5,790 nucleotides of DNA from Phycisphaerales bacterium (GTDB lineage: Bacteria > Planctomycetota > Phycisphaerae > Phycisphaerales > UBA1924). The notes under the pieces were generated by a model, which ran no database searches, had not been told where the DNA came from, and saw nothing but the letters and a program-made list of their open reading frames with translations. Shown here piece after piece: positions 1 to 5,304 of this stretch. Position 1 is the first letter of the stretch. Every line of letters starts with the position of its first letter. The stretch is from NCBI GenBank assembly GCA_029260335.1, contig JAJDDL010000240.1, positions 1 through 5,790 on the forward strand, read 5' to 3'. Position numbers and translations under genes: made by a program.

Positions 1-14
1 AGTCATAATGCCTC
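1..14 (-). other. Candidate ribosome-binding site and start codon of a gene running off the left edge
   Basis: On the minus strand a GAGG (positions 14-11) lies four bases before an ATG (6-4), followed by one ACT codon before the window ends. It is 35 bp past the thiS stop on the same strand, as expected for the next gene of an operon. In many bacteria thiS is followed by thiG (thiazole synthase), so thiG is the natural guess. Only two codons are visible, so the identity is inference from gene order alone. Confidence 0.3.
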
Positions 15-49
15 GGTGGGTTGAGGGTTGAGTGGTAGTGGAGGCTGGC

Positions 50-250
50 TTATCCGCCCCCCACGAGGGTCACGAGCTCGACACGATCGCCATCGCAGAG
101 CGTGGTCGAGGCGTGCTCGGCCCGCGGCACCAGCTGGCGGTTCACCTCGACCGCACAGGGCTGATCCTGCAAGCCCAACTCGCCCAGAAGCGATGCGATG
201 GTGGCGTTCTGGTCGATGTCCTTGTCGTCGCCGTTCACGATGATCTGCAT
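50..250 (-). CDS. thiS: Sulfur carrier protein ThiS
   Basis: This 66-residue protein matches ThiS in length and layout. It starts with a beta strand (MQIIVNGD), then a helix around residues 18-27 (IASLLGELGL), a second strand with the typical AVEVN and LVPR (about 33-43), and a C-terminal CDGDRVELVTLVGGG. ThiS is a ubiquitin-fold carrier. Its C-terminal Gly-Gly is adenylated by ThiF and converted to a thiocarboxylate, which gives sulfur to thiazole synthase ThiG in cytoplasmic thiamine synthesis. The triple glycine end is also known from Bacillus-type ThiS, so the extra Gly is normal. The ATG at 250-248 is the only start giving the family length; no strong Shine-Dalgarno precedes it. A possible downstream gene begins at the window edge. 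I see no TPP riboswitch in the 101 bp upstream. MoaD is the main alternative, but the short length and VGGG end favour ThiS. Confidence 0.93.
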   Translation of the reverse strand: MQIIVNGDDKDIDQNATIASLLGELGLQDQPCAVEVNRQLVPRAEHASTTLCDGDRVELVTLVGGG

Positions 251-262
251 CGCTCAGTCTAA

Positions 263-282
263 GCGCCGCCCCCGGGGGGCGC
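263..282. repeat. GC-rich inverted repeat in the thiS / membrane-protein divergent gap
   Basis: GCGCC at 263-267 is complementary to GGCGC at 278-282, and the segment between (a C run then a G run) can partly pair with itself. It starts 13 bp upstream of the thiS start codon, inside the 101-bp gap between thiS and the divergent gene at 352. It could be a 5'-UTR hairpin of thiS or a protein-binding palindrome. There is no T-tract, so it is not a standard terminator. In GC-rich DNA such a short palindrome can also arise by chance. Confidence 0.35.
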
Positions 283-351
283 GTGAAAGAGCCGATCGGT
301 GAATCCCAAGCGATCCGGGGTGCGATTTCGTATCCTGACCACGGAGGCCCG

Positions 352-1323
352 ATGGACCCAACGAGCCAGACAGACCCGTCCACCAACGTCGCACCCGCTC
401 CCAGAGCGAGCAAGGCGATCAAATGGCTCGCGATCGGGCTACCCCTGATCGTGCTCGGCGTAGGCCTCTTCCTGGTGATCCAGCGGATGGAAGCCCGCCG
501 GCCGCCCTTTGAGTTCGCCCAGGACTCGCCCGAGGCGGTTTTCCTGTCCGCCAAGCGCATGGTGAGCGAGGGACGGGCCGACCTGCTGACCGAGTTGGTC
601 TACGCCACGAGCGAGAGCGAGCGAGAACTGCTCCAGGGTATTGGTGGCATTCTGGGCGGTTTGCAGCAAGCCGGCTATGCCGCAGCCGACACCTTCCCAG
701 ATGAGATCCGCAAGATCCGCGAGAACGCCCTGGCCGCCGTGGAAGCCGGAGGCACCGGGTCGGTGATGGCCATGATCGGCAAGCAGATGGGATCAGGCGG
801 ATCGAGCGGGCCGAGCATCTTTGCCGACTCCGATGACATCGGCGCCGACGTCATCCACTCGCTGCTCGCCGATCCCTACGGCTGGATTGAACGCAACAGC
901 GAAGCGGTCGCGTTCAATCCGCTCGGCGATCGGATGGTCGGATTGATGATCAACGGCGCGCCGATCATGCTCGGCGGCATGCTCCCGGTCCTCATGGAAC
1001 TGCGCGAAGACGACAAGTGGTACATCATGCCGCCCACGAACTTTCCAGGCGTTCGCCAGGCGATCGACCGCATGATCGAGGACGACGACGGCCGCGAGAT
1101 GCTGCTGCTCGTGCTCCAGAGCATCCGCCAAGCCCTCGAAGACATCGGCACCGACATGCGAAGCGGCAAGATCCGCACGCTCGATCACGCCGCCAACAAG
1201 CTTGGTGAGTACGCGCTGCCGCCCGTTGGTCTGGGCATGATCGCGTTTGGGAAGTACATGGAAAATGTGCGGCAAGAGCAGAGGCTGGAGAAAGAAGCCG
1301 AGAAATCAGCGGGTCAAGGATAA
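352..1323 (+). CDS. Single-pass membrane-anchored protein of unknown function
   Basis: The start is ATG 352, preceded by GGAGG at 343-347. The frame stays open upstream to 283 but nothing there looks like protein. The 323-residue product has a Pro/Ser/Thr-rich N-terminus (1-20), one hydrophobic segment at about 24-43 (WLAIGLPLIVLGVGLFLVI) flanked by basic residues, then a large soluble part. The segment from about 58 to 95 (SPEAVFLSAKRMVSEGRADLLTEL) and the motif DKWYIMPP near 221-228 resemble the general pattern of NTF2/SnoaL-like lipoprotein and membrane-protein domains, in which a helical hairpin is followed by a strand reading 'xxWyi'. That is a pattern impression, not an assignment. A Gly/Ser-rich stretch lies near 131-152 and the C-terminus is a charged helix (about 303-320, rich in E, K, R, Q). 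The protein probably has a short cytoplasmic tail with the bulk outside the membrane. It diverges from thiS, converges on the next gene and seems to be its own transcription unit. I do not recognise the family. Confidence 0.85.
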   Translation: MDPTSQTDPSTNVAPAPRASKAIKWLAIGLPLIVLGVGLFLVIQRMEARRPPFEFAQDSPEAVFLSAKRMVSEGRADLLTELVYATSESERELLQGIGGILGGLQQAGYAAADTFPDEIRKIRENALAAVEAGGTGSVMAMIGKQMGSGGSSGPSIFADSDDIGADVIHSLLADPYGWIERNSEAVAFNPLGDRMVGLMINGAPIMLGGMLPVLMELREDDKWYIMPPTNFPGVRQAIDRMIEDDDGREMLLLVLQSIRQALEDIGTDMRSGKIRTLDHAANKLGEYALPPVGLGMIAFGKYMENVRQEQRLEKEAEKSAGQG

Positions 1324-1363
1324 AGCAGACAGCGCCGGTGCCGTCGTATGAACGAGTCTTCGA

Positions 1364-1423
1364 GCGAATGCCACGTTGATCACGCCGGTGATTCTGCAGA
1401 GGCAGATGTTCTCCAGCATTCGC
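1364..1423. repeat. Nested inverted repeats in a convergent gap (possible three-way-junction RNA)
   Basis: In the 166-bp gap between two convergent genes, GCGAATGC (1364-1371) is a perfect reverse complement of GCATTCGC (1416-1423). Two small hairpins sit side by side between these arms: ATCAC/GTGAT (1379-1383 with 1388-1392, loop GCCG) and TCTGC/GCAGA (1393-1397 with 1402-1406, loop AGAG). Together they could fold as a branched structure at the 3' ends of both transcripts. No T-tract follows on either strand, so a classical intrinsic terminator is not supported. The stems are short and may be coincidental. Confidence 0.3.
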
Positions 1424-1489
1424 GTGGCGGGTCGTCGCAGAGCCTCCTTGCACCTCGGAACCGCCGGGCAATGTACCGCTGGTTCTGCT

Positions 1490-2104
1490 TCACCGATGCG
1501 GCGAGTCATCCTCTCGCCACTTGCGCCCAGCCCGCTTTGCCGCAGTGCCAGGCGTTTCGCGCCACTTGCTGAACACGTAGCGTCCGCCCCACATCAGCAC
1601 CGCAAGGAAGAACCCGAACATCAGCCAGGTGAGACCCAACTCGCCCAGCCATGTCGTCCGCACTGCTTCGAGGTGGCCCAGTTCTAACGCTCTACCGCCG
1701 AAGATCTCAAACCCCCAGGTAAGCCCGGCGAGCACAACGCCCGCGAATGCAAGCAAGAAGCAAAGCCGACGCATGAAGCCCGCGCGTTTGGGTGAAATCC
1801 AAAAAGCAATGAGCCCGAGGACCAGGAGCACGATCTGAATGATCGTGCGCCCTGATTCCTGCGCAACGCTCTCCCAACTCTTGTGAATGACAAAGCCGCC
1901 GATCTCTCCCAGAAGCGTCAGCAGCAGAAGGCTCCAAGCCCGCTCGATCACGAACTTCTGGATCGCAAAGAACATCCCACCCACGCCCGGTCCGGCATCG
2001 GCTTTGGCCTTCGAACCGCTCGGCTTGGCCGCACTGGATCCAGCCGCGACGGCTTCAGGTGCTGCGGTGGATTCGGCATTGGACGTTGCGGGGTCTTCAC
2101 TCAT
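1490..2104 (-). CDS. Four-helix integral membrane protein of unknown function
   Basis: The 204-residue product starts at ATG 2104-2102, with AGGATGG about 9 bases upstream on the minus strand. Residues 1-40 form a low-complexity Ala/Ser/Pro/Lys tail, probably disordered and cytoplasmic. Four hydrophobic segments follow: about 56-74 (including SLLLLTLLGEIGGFVI), 87-104 (TIIQIVLLVLGLIAFWI), 112-131 (RRLCFLLAFAGVVLAGLTW) and 153-173 (LGELGLTWLMFGFFLAVLMW). The C-terminus (about 178-204) is strongly basic and likely cytoplasmic, consistent with an even number of passes. The PKRAGFMRR loop between helices 2 and 3 is basic, and the helix 3-4 loop (EIFGGRALELGHLEAVRTTW) would lie outside. There is no catalytic or transporter motif that I recognise. 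It stands alone: convergent with the gene ending at 1323 and divergent from the lipoprotein gene, so any shared regulatory DNA lies in the gap above 2104. Confidence 0.82.
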   Translation of the reverse strand: MSEDPATSNAESTAAPEAVAAGSSAAKPSGSKAKADAGPGVGGMFFAIQKFVIERAWSLLLLTLLGEIGGFVIHKSWESVAQESGRTIIQIVLLVLGLIAFWISPKRAGFMRRLCFLLAFAGVVLAGLTWGFEIFGGRALELGHLEAVRTTWLGELGLTWLMFGFFLAVLMWGGRYVFSKWRETPGTAAKRAGRKWREDDSPHR

Positions 2105-2201
2105 GACTGGTCCATCCTAACCGCAATCCGCGCCGCGTTCTGTGACCACCGATCAACGCAATGGGGCAACGCCCCGGTCCATCCAGCCGTACAGTCTGGA
2201 C

Positions 2202-2801
2202 GTGCGACCACAATCGGCTCCGTGCCCGCCATTAGTCTTTGGGATTCTGCTTGCCTTGCTCTCGGCGTGCACCGAGGAGCGGATCGTCGGCTGGAATCCG
2301 CCCTTGGGAAGCCTCCCCGGTGCCACCTCGGGCATGCCCGTGACCCACGAGGGGCGGTTCAACTTCGCCGATCCACGCGCTGCACCAGAAGGCGGCATCC
2401 GCCAAGTAGACGAGAACGGCGACATCACGCTCTATGCCCGTTCCGGCCGCCATCTCATGTCGCACATCTACATCACCCTGGCCAATGGCGAGCGGGACCT
2501 CTTCGTCGACCAGGTGCTGAGCAGTGTGACGCGCGAGGAGTTTGTCGCTCGCGGGCTCGATCCAACCGAGGCGTTTGACAGGCTCAAGGCCAGCGAGCCG
2601 GACATCCACGCGTTGTTCGACGCGATGCCCAATGGCGAGTACACGCCGGGGGCCATCTGGAAGCCCATGGGCCATGTCCAAGGCGACAGGCTCTACAGAC
2701 TGGGCGTGGCCGGGCTCATCGCCCGAGACCTTCGGTACACCCACCTCGATGTGGTGATGGAACGAGGTTCCTGGCGACTGCGCTGGTTTGGCAGATCCTG
2801 A
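2202..2801 (+). CDS. Predicted lipoprotein of unknown function
   Basis: With GTG 2202 as start the product has 199 residues and an N-terminus that reads as a lipoprotein signal: MRPQ, a hydrophobic core LVFGILLALL, then the lipobox LSAC with Cys23 as the lipidation site. The residue after Cys is Thr, not Asp, so outer-membrane sorting is expected if the cell follows the enterobacterial rule. The frame is open to GTG 2142 (219 residues), but that would give an unusually long 43-residue leader and leave only 37 bp to the divergent gene. Neither start has a clear Shine-Dalgarno, so the start is uncertain. The mature part has a Gly/Pro-rich linker, then a mixed alpha/beta region with strands such as GDITLYARSG and HIYITLANG and helix VTREEFVARGLDPTEAFDRL. 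It ends in WRLRWFGRS. I do not recognise the family. It converges on the globin gene with 10 bp between the stops. Confidence 0.8.
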   Translation: MRPQSAPCPPLVFGILLALLSACTEERIVGWNPPLGSLPGATSGMPVTHEGRFNFADPRAAPEGGIRQVDENGDITLYARSGRHLMSHIYITLANGERDLFVDQVLSSVTREEFVARGLDPTEAFDRLKASEPDIHALFDAMPNGEYTPGAIWKPMGHVQGDRLYRLGVAGLIARDLRYTHLDVVMERGSWRLRWFGRS

Positions 2802-2811
2802 GCGAGGTCGA

Positions 2812-3240
2812 TTAGGCCGCTTTTCGCACGCCCTGGGCTCCAGCGATCATGACCAAAGCAACTGCGTTCAACGCAGCGGCCCATGACATCTCAACCTCGT
2901 CGGTCCAGGCCTCACCTGCAAACTCTGAGAGCGTCCCAAGCATGTTGTCGGCGACCACGCCGTACTGCTCGGGCTTGACGCCATAGCCGGCGTGCCGGAC
3001 GCCCATCTCTTGCAGCGCGGGCACGATGTTGTCCAGCCGACCGGCGTTTTTGACCACCAACGCAACTGACGCCGCCAGGTGCTTGCGCTGCTCGTCCATG
3101 TCATCGGGGAACATCGAACGCAACTCAGGGTGATTCGAGAACATGCGCTCGTAGAAGCGAATGAAAAGCTCATCGGCCTGCGGCGCCAGAGCGGCGAAAG
3201 TCGTCTGGATGAAGTTGACTTGGGCTGTGGTCAGTGACAT
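2812..3240 (-). CDS. Single-domain haem globin (flavohaemoglobin-type globin domain)
   Basis: The 142-residue product spans just one globin fold and lacks the FAD/NAD reductase domains of flavohaemoglobin. The haem-pocket positions line up with the Hmp/Vitreoscilla class: Tyr30 at B10 (RFYERMF), Phe44 at CD1, Gln51 as distal E7, proximal His83 in VRHAGYGVKPEQY, and Tyr93, which in Hmp-type proteins contacts the proximal His. The Glu that completes this triad in Hmp (near its residue 137) aligns with Ala135 here, so the proximal charge relay looks incomplete. Such proteins bind O2 or NO and may detoxify NO or buffer O2, using a separate reductase; none is encoded in this window. The start ATG 3240-3238 has GAGGA eight bases upstream on the minus strand. 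The gene is monocistronic, converging on the lipoprotein gene, with a 252-bp upstream gap that must hold its promoter. I could not find a convincing NsrR, FNR or Dnr site there. Confidence 0.93.
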   Translation of the reverse strand: MSLTTAQVNFIQTTFAALAPQADELFIRFYERMFSNHPELRSMFPDDMDEQRKHLAASVALVVKNAGRLDNIVPALQEMGVRHAGYGVKPEQYGVVADNMLGTLSEFAGEAWTDEVEMSWAAALNAVALVMIAGAQGVRKAA

Positions 3241-3370
3241 CTATGCGATCCTCATTAACTAAGCCGAGACTCGATCTGTGCGGATGCGCGATATCGGATA
3301 CATGCAAACAAGGCGACAGCCCACAACCGGTGCATCGGCTGATCCACGCAAGATAGGGGGACTTCACCCT

Positions 3371-3416
3371 GCGTTACAGAGCGTCCGCGCACGTTATTGC
3401 GCTCGCGTGCGAACGC
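3371..3416. repeat. Nested inverted repeats upstream of the globin gene
   Basis: GCGTT (3371-3375) is complementary to AACGC (3412-3416), and CGCACG (3388-3393) to CGTGCG (3406-3411). The two right-hand arms are contiguous, so the pair could stack into one helix with a 12-base bulge on the left side. It lies 131-176 bp upstream of the globin start, in the only long gene-free stretch of the window (3241-3492). It could be an upstream regulatory element or the 3' region of the minus-strand gene ending at 3493. No T-tract is present. The rest of this gap shows no tRNA, riboswitch or clear -35/-10 pair. Confidence 0.25.
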
Positions 3417-3475
3417 CTACGCCATGTGCATGACATACCGAGAACAGCCACGGGTACCAGGGCCAAGCCGCACTC

Positions 3476-3490
3476 AGCACTAGGGGTGCT
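3476..3490 (-). other. Small hairpin just after the stop of the 86-residue gene
   Basis: AGCAC (3476-3480) and GTGCT (3486-3490) form a 5-bp stem with a 5-base loop, starting two bases beyond the TAG stop of the minus-strand gene at 3493. Its position suits a transcript end, but the stem is short and no T-run follows on the minus strand, so termination is only a possibility. Confidence 0.25.
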
Positions 3491-3492
3491 AG

Positions 3493-3753
3493 CTAGATCC
3501 GCCGTGATCGCGTCACGATCGCCGGCGTGTCACCCTCGCGACGCCACGCGGCTCGTCGGCCTCGCGGCTCGCTCAGCCCATCCAGCCGGCGAAGATAGCT
3601 CCAGAGCGATCGCTCGTCGAAGCCACCCAAGAAGGACTCGCTGATTGATTTGTTCAGGGTCATGATCCGATCGACGACCTGCTCCCGGGTCAATCGGTAA
3701 GTGTGATCTGAGACGCGCTCCGGCATCCCCACGGCGGGCGTGGGCAAGGACAT
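3493..3753 (-). CDS. Small soluble protein of unknown function (86 residues)
   Basis: The chosen start, ATG 3753-3751, has GGAG seven bases upstream on the minus strand; a second in-frame ATG at 3726 would give 77 residues. The open frame continues upstream opposite the TIM-barrel gene and nuoC, but that part is a non-coding shadow. The protein itself looks real: a helix LTREQVVDRIMTLN (about 21-34), then SESFLGGFDERSLWSYLRRL (about 38-57), a basic EPRGRRAAWRREGDTPAI stretch (about 62-79) and a basic C-terminus. The pattern 'helix / FL..F....L..YL..L / PRGR / W.R.GDTPAI' is reminiscent of short conserved hypothetical proteins of planctomycetes, from memory and not searched. There is no signal peptide, membrane segment or metal-binding motif. 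The basic character and small helical build would suit nucleic-acid or protein binding, but no function can be assigned. Confidence 0.68.
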   Translation of the reverse strand: MSLPTPAVGMPERVSDHTYRLTREQVVDRIMTLNKSISESFLGGFDERSLWSYLRRLDGLSEPRGRRAAWRREGDTPAIVTRSRRI

Positions 3754-3757
3754 TGAA

Positions 3758-3919
3758 CTACTCCGGCATCCATTCCAGCAATCCCAGAACCGGCAACATG
3801 CCAATCCCGGGCCCGCCGCTATCGACACCAACGCCCAGCTTCCGACAGCCCACCGCGAACATGAGTGCTTCGGCGCATGGCCTGCGCCCCGTGGTGGTGA
3901 TAACCTCCAGCCGTGGCAC
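3758..3919 (-). CDS. Uncertain small coding frame upstream of the 86-residue gene (53 residues)
   Basis: This minus-strand frame ends with TAG at 3758-3760, inside the Shine-Dalgarno region of the next gene (stop-to-start gap of 4 bases), an operon-like arrangement. By hand count across the stretch, G+C is highest at its third codon position, intermediate at the first and about half at the second, the order expected for a coding frame in GC-rich DNA. The peptide from GTG 3919-3917 begins MPRLEVITTTG and ends GMLPVLGLLEWMPE; it has an ordinary composition with two Cys. An ATG at 3862 would give 34 residues, and an ATG at 4027 would give 89, but the latter lies deep inside the opposite-strand gene. 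Against it: no start has a good ribosome-binding site, the GTG overlaps the start of the divergent TIM-barrel gene by 7 bp, and no family is recognised. It may be a remnant or chance frame in the 159-bp divergent gap. Confidence 0.25.
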   Translation of the reverse strand: MPRLEVITTTGRRPCAEALMFAVGCRKLGVGVDSGGPGIGMLPVLGLLEWMPE

Positions 3920-4650
3920 TCTTTGCAATCCGCCAACCCGCCGCCGCCGGTCTTGAGCATTTGTCCTCTGCAGGTGCCTGGGCCGAGCACGCAATTGTGA
4001 ATATCGATGGCCAGGTCCAGCACCCACTGGCGATTGCCCCTTCTTTCAATATTCTCGCCGGCGCGGTCCGGCCCTTGCCCGCGATGGACTTGCCCCCTTG
4101 GCTCGTCGTCCATTCGGGCTGGTTCCCCGAAGATGTCCCTGCTCGCGATGAGATCTATCCAGAGGATCCCAGGGTCTGGATGGGAGAAGGCAGGGCCCGC
4201 CTGGACGAGATCGCGCCATGGCTTGCCGATCAGGCCCGGCTCCGGGGCGCCCGGCTGGCTTTGCGGCCCCATGCCCGCCAGGTATTGAGCGATCCGCACG
4301 TCTGCGCGGCGTTTCTTGCCGCTCACCAGGACGAGCCCATCGATATCGCCCTCGATCCAGTCGCGATGCTCACGCCCGACATGCTCGGGTGTGTCGAGGA
4401 TCACCTGACCCGCATTTCTCAGGCCCTGATCGAGCATCCCCGGGTGCAGATGGTCTTTGTGCACAACGTCGAGCGTCGAGGCGACGATCTCGTGCCCGCG
4501 CCGGTGCACCAAGGAGAGATCGACTCGGCCCTGCTGGTTGAACTCGCCGAGCGTGCTCTCCACGCCGACAAGCCCATCGTGCTCCGGGAGGCGTCCTTGG
4601 CTGGCCAACTCGGCACGTTGCGGCCCGCCGGGCTCCACGCCACGCGCTAA
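3913..4650 (+). CDS. Xylose-isomerase-like TIM-barrel family protein (tentative)
   Basis: The 245-residue product starts at GTG 3913, the first start after an in-frame stop at 3901-3903. No strong Shine-Dalgarno is present, and ATG 4084 is a fallback. The pattern of strands ending in polar residues fits the sugar-phosphate isomerase/AP-endonuclease-2 superfamily: WLVVHSGW (His67), ARLALRPH (Arg118, His120), IDIALDP (Asp148), VQMVFVHNV (His184) and PIVLREA (Glu226), separated by helices such as RLDEIAPWLADQARL. In this superfamily Glu, Asp, His and Glu at strand ends bind divalent metals. Here the first is Arg118, so the metal site may be altered. The barrel is somewhat short (relatives are usually about 260-300 residues), with the N-terminal strands the least certain. 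No substrate can be named. It is followed 42 bp later by nuoC on the same strand, suggesting co-transcription, though no functional link is known. Confidence 0.75.
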   Translation: MALFAIRQPAAAGLEHLSSAGAWAEHAIVNIDGQVQHPLAIAPSFNILAGAVRPLPAMDLPPWLVVHSGWFPEDVPARDEIYPEDPRVWMGEGRARLDEIAPWLADQARLRGARLALRPHARQVLSDPHVCAAFLAAHQDEPIDIALDPVAMLTPDMLGCVEDHLTRISQALIEHPRVQMVFVHNVERRGDDLVPAPVHQGEIDSALLVELAERALHADKPIVLREASLAGQLGTLRPAGLHATR

Positions 4651-4692
4651 ACTACCCGCCCGGCCGACTTGATTCTCGTGGAAAGACGCCCC

Positions 4693-5241
4693 ATGCCGAC
4701 CCTTGATCATCCCGTGTTCGCCATGCTCAAGGAGCGATTCCCCAACGCGAAGCTCGCGGGGACCGAGTTCCGCAATCGCTCGACGCTCATCGTCGAGCCC
4801 GGCGACGCCCACGAGGTCCTCCAGTTCCTCAAGAGCGATCCGCGGACCTCGTTCGACTTCCTCTCGGACGTCACAGGCGTGGACTACCTGAACTACCCGG
4901 CCAAGACCGGCGGGCGATTCGCCGTGGTCTACCTCCTCGAATCGACCGAACGCAATGAGCGCTTTGCAGTCAAGACATTCCTCGACCCGTCGCTCCCCAC
5001 CGAGGGCGTCGATGTCGATCCCGCGCTCGAGCTCAAGAGCGTGACCGATATCTGGCCCGGCGCAGAGTGGACCGAACGCGAGGTCTTTGACATGTTCGGC
5101 ATCCGCTTCCAGAATCACCCGGACCTGCGGCGGATCCTGACCTGGGAGTCCTATCCAGCTCACCCGCTCCGCAAGGACTACCCGGTGCGCGGTCGAGGCG
5201 AGCGTGAGTCCTATCGCGTGATCGATCGATCCAGCGCCTAG
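4693..5241 (+). CDS. nuoC: NADH-quinone oxidoreductase subunit C (complex I 30-kDa subunit)
   Basis: The 182-residue product carries the 30-kDa-subunit signature: WPGAEWTEREVFDMFGIRF at 121-139, then HPDLRRIL (142-149) and HPLRKDYP (157-164). NuoC belongs to the peripheral arm of the respiratory NADH dehydrogenase. It packs against NuoD and NuoB near the quinone site and has no cofactor of its own. The N-terminal alpha/beta region (1-115, with SFDFLSDVTGVDYL at 53-66) is also typical, and the length fits a stand-alone NuoC rather than a NuoCD fusion. I chose ATG 4693, preceded by purine-rich GGAAAG at 4680-4685; an in-frame TTG at 4669 would add eight unlikely residues. The usual neighbours nuoA, nuoB and nuoD are absent: upstream is the TIM-barrel gene and downstream a convergent gene. 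The signature is intact, so this looks like a working subunit encoded away from, or in a rearranged, nuo operon. Confidence 0.96.
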   Translation: MPTLDHPVFAMLKERFPNAKLAGTEFRNRSTLIVEPGDAHEVLQFLKSDPRTSFDFLSDVTGVDYLNYPAKTGGRFAVVYLLESTERNERFAVKTFLDPSLPTEGVDVDPALELKSVTDIWPGAEWTEREVFDMFGIRFQNHPDLRRILTWESYPAHPLRKDYPVRGRGERESYRVIDRSSA

Positions 5242-5244
5242 ACA

Positions 5245-5275
5245 CCAAACAGAAACACCCCGGCGTCAACCGGGG
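5245..5275 (-). terminator. Intrinsic terminator for the leftward gene at 5305-5790
   Basis: CCCCGG (5258-5263) and CCGGGG (5270-5275) form a 6-bp all-GC stem with a 6-base loop. Read on the minus strand, the stem is followed directly by TGTTTCTGTTTGG (5257-5245), a T-rich tract, and lies 30 bp past the stop at 5305. On the plus strand only CGCTCCCTG follows, so it should terminate the leftward transcript well; it may act weakly for nuoC, whose stop is 16 bp before the stem. Confidence 0.7.
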
Positions 5276-5304
5276 CGCTCCCTGACTCTCTCTTTCGCAT
5301 TGGA

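Noticed and set aside
251..351. TPP riboswitch upstream of thiS
   Set aside because: I found no conserved thi-box elements in this 101-bp gap on the minus strand, and it is short for such a riboswitch with a promoter.
3..560. Minus-strand open frame across thiS and the divergent gene
   Set aside because: It overlaps ThiS in another frame and the N-terminus of the membrane protein; the composition is typical of a shadow frame.
1324..1489. tRNA gene or plus-strand small protein in the convergent gap
   Set aside because: A GGTTC-like string near 1481 lacks the matching T-loop bases and acceptor stem, and the short plus-strand frame from 1348 runs antisense into the membrane-protein gene with no ribosome-binding site.
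1883..2578. Plus-strand open frame of over 200 codons spanning the four-helix membrane gene and the lipoprotein gene
   Set aside because: The translation is Arg/His/Pro/Ser-rich and without motifs, while other frames give good membrane and lipoprotein sequences.
3754..5163. A very long minus-strand open frame continuing upstream of the 86-residue gene, opposite the TIM-barrel gene and nuoC, including a CKECH that looks like a haem c motif
   Set aside because: The plus strand carries clear protein families here (NuoC signature, barrel strand motifs). The antisense translation is low in recognisable structure, and the CxxCH is isolated. Long antisense frames are common in GC-rich genes.
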